Shown here in pieces: positions 57,526-64,000 of a stretch of 64,000 nt of DNA. Under the pieces are notes generated by a model, which worked only from the letters and a program-made list of their open reading frames with translations, was not told the DNA's origin and made no database searches. The first letter of the stretch is position 1, and the number at the start of each line of letters is the position of its first letter. Source of the stretch: Tolypeutes matacus (lineage: Eukaryota > Chordata > Mammalia > Cingulata > Chlamyphoridae); contig JAKSZT010053764.1 of assembly GCA_026826555.1 (NCBI GenBank), positions 15,000,213 to 15,064,212 on the forward strand, written 5' to 3'. Made by a program: the position numbers and the translations under genes.

Positions 57526-57560
57526 AAATTAAATTTAAATTTAAATTTAATTTAATTTAA
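57526..57560. repeat. AAATTT-type simple repeat at L1 B breakpoint
   Basis: AAATTTAAATTTAAATTTAA followed by TTTAATTTAAATTAAAG. It lies exactly where L1 B homology ends. Confidence 0.8.
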
Positions 57561-59099
57561 ATTAAAGAAAGAGAAGGCATCTCCAGCAAAGACCAGAAAG
57601 AGTCTCTTAAGACAAACAATAAGTAAATTATGAAAATCACATTTAACTAATATATTCTTTCTCTCCTTATCCAGCAAGTGGTGAAACGAAAAGGAAGGAT
57701 TTCAACCTAAAAGAACAATAGAACATCAGAAGGGCAGCATGCTGTACTGGAGTCAAATGCTGGCTCTACCCATTCACCAATGACGGGATCTGATGGTTTC
57801 TCAATGGCCGTAACAGGACTGTGGCCACATGAAGGAACCATAGAAAACATCTAGTCTCCCATAAAAGCTACTATCAAAAAACATAATCTTGCAGCAGAAG
57901 TGAGATGCTAATCCAGACTTGCCTATCTCAGGGGACATACTTTGAAAAACTGCCTTTGTAACTAATTTTTTCTTTTTAAAAGGTGGGGGAGGTTTCAGAA
58001 CCACAGCTTCTTTATGTGGTATGCCTTGGTGGTCCAGAGCCCAACCCACCTCAAAGGGGGTTATTAGCATCAGGTTGCAAAGAGCATAGCATGAAATGAG
58101 ATTACACAAATAGCAAGGCTTGAGTAATTATACATCTGAATAAATGACTCCAGAACAAGTGGATCTAGCACACAAGATTTAAATAAATAGCCCTGTGAAG
58201 CAGGAGCCAAGGCCAGACCAAACTGGCAAGAAAGCTATAGAAAGTTGTGTTAGAGTTTAGCTAGCTGCCTAAGTCCATAGGTGACAATTGTTTGAGTTAC
58301 ACCAAGGCAAACCTGACCAATGCATTCTGCTTTGGCTTCAAAATAGAATAGCTAAAAATTGCTTCCTGCCTGTAAATACAGGGAATCATTACAACATCAA
58401 CAGCCAGGGAGGATGTACAAGAAGCCCTGTGTGACCTTGCACCTGAAGACTCCATCTATTTCACATTTCACAATCATGATCGTTCTTCACTCACTCTTCC
58501 GTCTTGGAGGCTACTTTCCTATCATTGCACACAGAAGTCTTGCTGGCCATTCAAAAACAACTGATAAATTGCCACTTATAATTATTACTGATCATATTTT
58601 TCCTTTCAAACAGATTAGTCCATGTGCCCCTTGTTCCCCCAATTAGTTCCAAACCATTAATCTGCTACTCTCTTACTTAAGGCTTTCCACACCTTCGTTG
58701 CCCTCAGTCTATATTCCATCTTGCACAGCTTCAACATCCCACCTACATGCTTCTTTTCCTCCCTTCTCTTGCTATCATCCTTTACAAGTCAATATTATCC
58801 CCAAGTGGTACATTTCCAAAGCTCTGAGCCCCAAATCGCCCTCCTGAGCTTCAGTGCCAAACACCCAAGCTCTAAGCAGGCTCACAATGACCAAAAAAAA
58901 TTTCTGAAATGCATGAATTCAACAAGGGAAATATGTGATTAGAAAATCCAAATATAGAAAAGGAAAAAGGTTAATCACCTAGATTCTCTAAGACATCTGA
59001 GAAAATACCGAAGAGAACTTATTAAAGAGTCTTAAGTTTCCAAATCTATCCCTGACTCAAATGAGGTCATCAAAAAGAATACATAATTATTTCATATCA
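57561..59099. other. Intron, possibly with an L2 piece at 58660-58870
   Basis: Unique sequence except for a pyrimidine-rich L2-like stretch (AGGCTTTCCACACCTTCGTT). The ORFs at 58359-58646 and 58721-58942 are not supported as genes. Confidence 0.45.
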
Positions 59100-59755
59100 G
59101 CGAGGTCAGAGAATATAATTTACCAATGGACGGGGTGGGTATAGGGAATAAAGTGTTAATGCTTAAATTGTAGAGTATCTATTTTGGCTGATCAAAAAGT
59201 TTTGGTAATGAATGGTGGTGATGGTAACACAATAGTGTGAACGTCATTAACAACACTGAATTATATATATGAATGTGGTTAAAGGGGAAATGGTAGGTTT
59301 TATATATATTATTAGAATAAATATTTTTTAAATAGGACTATATAACACAAAGAGTAAACACTATTGTAAACGATGCACTATATATAATAGTACTATCATA
59401 AAAATGTTCTTTCACAAGTTGTAACAAATGTACCACACTAATGCAAGGTGTTACTAATTGGGTGGTATATGAGAACTCTGTATTTTATGCATTATTTTTC
59501 TGTAAACCTACAACTTCTCTAATAAAAAAAAAAAAAAGGAAACACTGTGGGCCCTAAAGTAGTTACTATCACAATTATAATAATATTCTTTCATCAATCA
59601 TAGCAAAGGTACCAAAAGAATGTAAAGCGTTAATAATAGGGAAAGACGTGGGGTTGGGGTAGGGTGATTGGTATATGAGAACTCTGTATTTTCTGCATGA
59701 TTTTTCTGTAAAGCTACAAGTTTTCTAATTTAAAAAATTATTAAAATGAAGAAAA
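59100..59755 (+). mobile_element. Two L1 3' ends in tandem
   Basis: 59100-59536: TGATGGTAACACAATAGTG, ACCACACTAATGCAAGGTGT, GAGAACTCTGTATTTTATGC, then poly(A). 59537-59755 repeats the last part: GGGCCCTAAAGTAGTTACTA, then GAGAACTCTGTATTTTCTGC and TTTTTCTGTAAAGCTACAAG. Either a duplicated 3' UTR or two insertions. Confidence 0.75.
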
Positions 59756-59814
59756 AGAGTACACAGATAAACCAGCTTCCAATATTTCTTCCATCACAAA
59801 AATGTCATTGCTGG

Positions 59815-60040
59815 TGGGAGCAGATGTGGCTCAAGCGGTTGAGCACCTACTTCCCACATGGGAGGTCCTGGGTTCAATTCCTGGTGCCTCCCAATAAACA
59901 GAAATAAACAACAAGGAAACAAGCAAAAAAACTAACTCAGGGGAGCCAATGTGGCTCAGTGGTTGAGGGCCAGCTTCCCACATTTGCGGTCCTGGACTCA
60001 ATCCCCAGCCCTGGTACTTAAAAAAAAAAAAAAAAAGTCA
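59815..60040 (+). mobile_element. Two tRNA-like SINE monomers
   Basis: 59815-59905 (GGGAGCAGATGTGGCTCAAG, B box GGGTTCAATTCC) and 59938-60037 (GGGGAGCCAATGTGGCTCAG, B box GGACTCAATCCCC) with an A16 tail. Confidence 0.88.
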
Positions 60041-60885
60041 TTGCTGAGTTATACTTAGATGCCGTATTCTGTCTTTACAGGAGCTGACACACCTACACTT
60101 ATTTAGTAAATAAGCTTTGACAAAAAGAACAGTAACATTTTCTTTATATCCCACCTCTACCAAAAAACTAGTACTGAGTCTTGAATTTCTGTAGGTACTT
60201 GTTAATTATCTTATTAATGCAGGGTTTTCCAATGCATGGGAATAACCCCCACACTAGGAAGATGAAAGACAAACCCCCTAATTTTGCAAATAGAATTAAG
60301 ATGATTAGTGACTTAACAGACCTCCATATTTAAAAATTAGAATAGAGCAGTCTCTTCAGCAGAAAATATATTAGGGGTCTACCAAATCATAATTCTTTGA
60401 AACCAAACCCTTCATAAATACTGATTCTAGTCCAATTTTTATCATTTCATTGTGGCGTGATGTTTCTCATTAGCACATCACTTTGCAGAATTTTTTAAAG
60501 TACTTTTAAGAAGACAAAATTATGTTTTTCCTCATCTGGCTCAATATCACCTTCAATGTCCTTTATCACAGCCCAGCCATCACCTGCTAGAGTACTATGA
60601 TCCAAACAAAAAGACCATCCAGCAATCTTCACTAATGTGCAAGGAACTTAAAAGTCAAGCTGATGTAAATTACTGACATTAACTTATAAGGCTCTTTCAA
60701 GCCTTTGAAATTTCAAAGGTAATAAACATGGATAAGGAAAATAAAGTTTGTTTCATTCTTTAAAGATTCAAAAATTCAACCTAATTCACACTGTAATGTG
60801 TAGTCTTATCCAGGAAAAAAAGAAAATTGAAACTTTCAATAACTGAAATGAAAGTTCTGGTTCACATTTTAAATTAGACTGAGAA
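60041..60885. other. Intron, no recognised feature
   Basis: Unique sequence before an L1 fragment. Confidence 0.5.
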
Positions 60886-60974
60886 GAAAAAAAATTCCAT
60901 TTATAATAGCAACTAAAAGAATCAAATATCTAGGAATAAATCTACCCAAGGATGTAAAAGAAAACTACAAAACA

Positions 60975-61278
60975 TTGCTAAAAGAAATTAAAGAAGATCT
61001 AAATAAACAGAAGGACATTCTGGGTTCATGTATTGGAAAGCCTAATATTGTTAAGATGTCAATTTTACCCAAAACGATTTACAGATTCAATGTAATCCCA
61101 CTCAAAATTCTAACAGCCTTCTTGGCAGAAATGGAAAAGTCAATCATGAAATTTACATGGAAGGATAAGAGGTCCCAAATAGCCAAAGCCATTTTGAAAA
61201 AGAAGAAAAAAGTTGGAGGACTCACACTTCCAGATCTTAAAATTTATTACAAAGCCACAGTAATCAAAAACAGCATGG
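60975..61278 (+). pseudogene. L1 ORF2 fragment, open for about 100 codons
   Basis: Open frame from ATGCTAAAAGAAATTAAAG, with the family residues [19 protein letters not shown] and [20 protein letters not shown]. It ends when it enters the SINE. It is a piece of the ORF2 C-terminal half, not a cellular gene. Confidence 0.85.
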
Positions 61279-61468
61279 GGAAGCGGCTGTGGCTCAATCA
61301 GTAGGGCTCCCGTTTACCATATGGGAGGCCCGGGTTCGGTTCCCGGGGCCTCCTGGTGAAGGCAAGCCCGCCCGCACGGCGTGGTTAGCTGACCCAGCGA
61401 GCACAAGCAGCAAGGGGGGGATAAATGAATAAATAAATAAAATCTTTATTAAAAAAAAAAAAAAAAAA
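61279..61468 (+). mobile_element. DAS-type SINE in L1, exact TSD
   Basis: GGAAGCGGCTGTGGCTCAAT to AATCTTTATT plus a long A run. The exact 13-bp duplication AAAAACAGCATGG (61266-61278, 61469-61481) comes from L1 ORF2. Confidence 0.95.
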
Positions 61469-61566
61469 AAAAACAGCATGGTACTAGCACAAAGACAAAC
61501 ATATGTACCATTGGAATTGAACTGAGAGTTCAGAAATCAATCCTCACATTTATGGCCAACTGATTT

Positions 61567-61746
61567 TTTTTTAGGAGGTATTGGAGGACCTCGTACATGG
61601 GAAGCAGACACTGAGCTACGTCTTCTCTCCAATGAGAGTTGTTTTTTTTCGTTTGTTTTGTTTTTTTAAGAGGTACCGGAGGGAAAAGATNNNNNNNNNN
61701 ATACACAGGAAGAAGGCGCTCAACCACTTAAGCTTCATGCACTCCC
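61567..61746 (-). mobile_element. tRNA-like SINE pieces, inverted, with assembly gap
   Basis: Two inverted heads with AGGAGGTATTGG and AGAGGTACCGGAGG, each closing near GAGCTACGTC or CTCAACCACTTAAGC. Ten N at 61691-61700 fall in the second. The L1 frame resumes at TCAAATGATTCTTGAC. Confidence 0.7.
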
Positions 61747-62526
61747 CTCAAATGATTCTTGACAAGGGGGGAAAGACCACTCAACTGGGAAAGAATAGTC
61801 TCTTCAACAAATGGTACTGGGGAAACTGGATCTCCATTTGCAAAAGAATGAAGGTTGCCCATTACCTCACATCAAATACAAAAATCAACTCAAAATGGAT
61901 TAAAGACCTAAATTGAGATCCAGAACTATCAAACTCCTAGAAGAAACCATAGGGAAGCATCTTCAGGACCTTTTGTTAGGCGATGGTTTCTTAGACTTTA
62001 CACAAAAAGCATAAGCTAAAAAAAAAAAAAAAACCATAAATGGGTCCTCATCAAAATTAAAAACTTATGTACCTCAAAGGACGTTATCATGAAAGTAAAA
62101 TAACAATCTTCACAGTGGGAGAAAATTATTGGAAACCATATATTCAATAAGAATTTAATATCCCAAATTCATAAAGAAATCCTTCAACTCAACAACAAAA
62201 AGGCAAGCAACCCAATTAAAAAGTGGGCAAAAGACTTGAATAGACATCTCTCCAAAGAAGACATACAAATGGCCAAAAAGTTCATAAAAAGATGCTCAAG
62301 ATCATTAGCCACTGGGAAATGCAATCAAAACCACAATGAGATACCATTTCACACCCACTAGAATGGCTACCATTAAGAAAATAGAAAATTACAAGTCTTA
62401 GAGAGGATGTGGAGAAATAGGAACACTCATTCATTGCTGGTGGGAATATAAAATGGTACAGCCACTGTGGAAGACAGTTTGGCAGTTCCTCAGGAAGTAC
62501 AGAGCTCATAAGGTAATATGACCCAG

Positions 62527-63004
62527 TGTGGTTGTTTGAGACCTTTATGGACCCCAGAAAAGATCATATCCTTAGAGCTAATCCATTCCTGTGGGTGTGA
62601 ACCTATTATATGTGGGTCCTTTTGTTTAGATTACTTTAAATTTCTTCAATTAATTACTTCAATAAAGTGTGATCCAGGGTAACTCTTAATCCTCTTACTG
62701 GCATCCTTTATAAACAAGAGAAAATACACAGGTGCTCAGAGAATAATGTACAGAAGCTGAAAGAGAAAGTCACAGACGGAGCAGCCAGAAGATGAAAGCA
62801 ACAGAGCTGGGAGGAGAAGGCAGAGACCAGCAAATGTCATTATGTGCCTTATTGTCAATAGCCGATCTTCAGGAAGAGAGGATTGCCTTATATGGACATT
62901 TTTCTCAGCCTCAGAACTGTAAGCTTGCAAGCCAATAAGCTCCCATTAGAAAAGCCAACCCATTTCTATATATTGCTTTCAGCAGCTTTTTCCAAACTAA
63001 AACA
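62527..63004 (+). mobile_element. MaLR-like solo LTR (family 2) inside L1, 478 bp
   Basis: From TGTGGTTGTTTGAGACC to CCAAACTAAAACA with an exact 5-bp duplication CCCAG (62522-62526, 63005-63009). The L1 sequence ATATGACCCAG / CCCAGCAACCCCAATTC is collinear across it. Same family as 7203-7650. It is younger than the L1. Confidence 0.88.
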
Positions 63005-63493
63005 CCCAGCAACCCCAATTCTAGATATACATATATCCCAAAAAAATTGAAAGCATGGACTCAAACAGATATTTTCACACTGATGTTCATAGCACCACTA
63101 TTCACAATCACCAAAAGATAGAGACAATACAAGTATCCATCAACTGATGAATGGATAAACAAAATATGATAGATACACTCAATGAAATACTATTTAACTG
63201 TAAAAATGAATGAAGTTCTGATACACGTGACAATGTAGATGAACCCTGAAGACATCATGTTGAGCGAAATAAGTCAGAAACAAAAAGACAAATGTTGTTT
63301 GATCTTATCAATATGAACGACTTAGAATAAGGGAAGTCATAGAGTGAGAATCTAGAATATTGATTGCCACGGGATAGGGTGGGGATAGAGAATAGGGTGT
63401 TAAGGGTTAAAATTCTAAACAATAAGTAATGTAGAGCAAGTCTTGAAAGAAACAAAAAAATTCTGCAACAACAGTGCCATATAGAAAGATAGA

Positions 63494-63860
63494 GGGAAGC
63501 AGATGTGGCTCAACCAGTTGGGTCCCCACCTACCACAGGGGAGGTCCTGGGTTCAGGTCCCAGTGCCTCCTAAAGAAGATGAGCAGATACCACACCCGTT
63601 GCAATGAGCAAACACCACAAGCCAGCAGACTCCGCAGCCCGCAAGGAGCAGATGTGGCTCAGGCCTTTGGGCACTCACCTCCCATGTGGGAGGTCCCAGG
63701 TTCAGTTCCCGGTGCCTCCTGGAGAAGGCGCGCAAACAATGAGCAGACAGACAAGAGAACCATCTGGGAGAGAGGAGGGGGATAAATAAAAATAAAATAA
63801 AGTAAATAAATCTTTTAAAGACCAACTTATTTTTATATTAAAAAAAAAAAAAAAAAAAGA
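63494..63860 (+). mobile_element. Dimeric DAS-type SINE
   Basis: Modules from GGGAAGCAGATGTGGCTCAA and GGAGCAGATGTGGCTCAGGC (about 63648), each with a B box (GGGTTCAGGTCCC; GGTTCAGTTCCC), and an (AAAT)n AATCTTTT tail with a further poly(A) at 63838-63858. Same dimer type as 27398-27768. Confidence 0.9.
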
Positions 63861-64000
63861 CTGTTCACCTTAAAAGGGTAAATATGAAGATTCAAAGAAG
63901 GAGGGCAGAAAAGAAAAGAGGGAAACTGCACAGTCAAAAGATCACAGAGAGCTTAGGACTCCTGTCTTGAATCAGGACCCACTGAGGGTTTGAGGTTAAT
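63861..64000. other. Intron end of window
   Basis: Purine-rich unique sequence. Nothing recognised. Confidence 0.5.

Larger units (their letters stand above)
60887..63491 (+). mobile_element. 5'-truncated L1 with nested SINEs and LTR
   Basis: Starts in ORF2 late RT region ([20 protein letters not shown]) and runs through [20 protein letters not shown], a C-terminal region, and L1 tail motifs to about 63490, where another SINE follows. It is interrupted at 61279-61468 and 61567-61746 by SINEs and at 62527-63004 by an LTR. Each interruption leaves L1 collinear on both sides. Confidence 0.87.
1..64000 (-). other. KDM4C: KDM4C gene, internal part (three exons and introns)
   Basis: The window lies inside KDM4C, transcribed right to left. 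Three minus-strand exons in transcription order (46251-46444, 12557-12606, 1823-1926) encode one continuous stretch of the JmjC demethylase domain with matching splice phases. The paralogue call rests on remembered family sequence: [20 protein letters not shown] and [16 protein letters not shown] fit KDM4C better than KDM4A, which has ILDLVEKESG and SAQSCEAF, or KDM4B, which has LVEQDCG. The protein is a nuclear Fe(II)/2-oxoglutarate-dependent enzyme that removes tri- and dimethyl marks from histone H3 K9 and K36. No promoter, first exon or last exon was seen. More than 99 percent of the window is intron. Confidence 0.93.

Noticed and set aside
46445..64000. Preceding KDM4C exon (expected to end in YDE)
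   Set aside because: I looked for its reverse complement by eye and found no convincing match, so it is probably beyond 64000.

Overview
This is vertebrate nuclear DNA from a placental mammal, almost certainly a xenarthran and most likely an armadillo (Dasypus). It carries many copies of a tRNA-derived SINE of the armadillo DAS type, with a GTGGCTCAATCAGT A-box region, a GGGTTCGGTTCCC B box and an (AATA)n AATCTTT poly(A) tail. It also holds several L1 families, MaLR-like LTRs, and old MIR, L2 and L1M debris. There is no bacterial or viral gene organisation. Almost all short open reading frames in the window are chance or repeat-derived.

The only cellular gene I can support is KDM4C (JMJD2C), a histone H3K9/H3K36 lysine demethylase. 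It lies on the minus strand. Three consecutive coding exons are present at 46251-46444, 12557-12606 and 1823-1926. Their reading phases join perfectly (0 to 2, 2 to 1, 1 to 0) and together encode about 116 residues of the catalytic JmjC core: the HxE iron ligands, two 2-oxoglutarate contacts and two zinc ligands. The remaining exons lie outside the window. The intron between the first two exons is 33.6 kb and appears to use a rare GC donor. The next intron is 10.6 kb. Partial introns fill both ends.

Layout by coordinate: 1-12.6 kb is mostly unique intron with three MaLR-like solo LTRs and old L1/MIR pieces. 12.9-21.3 kb holds an old L1 5' region, two SINEs, two LTR-like elements and an L2. 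21.3-24.9 kb is an L1 with an intact 5' end and an almost open ORF1, broken in ORF2 at an 83-bp inverted repeat. 26-28 kb is a SINE cluster. 28.0-32.2 kb is an inverted, internally deleted half-L1 with a 14-bp target-site duplication and a (TTATG)n array containing a gap. 32.4-45 kb holds an ERVL LTR, L1 fragments, MIRs, SINEs and a 114-bp tandem duplication. 46.3 kb is the first KDM4C exon. 51.0-57.5 kb is a second long L1 that has received several SINEs, a hAT-type DNA transposon, a 3' L1 fragment and a SINE inside that fragment. 59-63.9 kb holds L1 3' ends, another broken L1 with a SINE and an LTR inside it, and SINEs.

I found no previously undescribed multi-gene system. The points most worth a second look are the GC-AG intron in the JmjC core, the half-L1, the L1 breakpoint at the inverted repeat, the hAT copy inside an L1, and an LTR that looks as if it was retroposed with a poly(A) tail.
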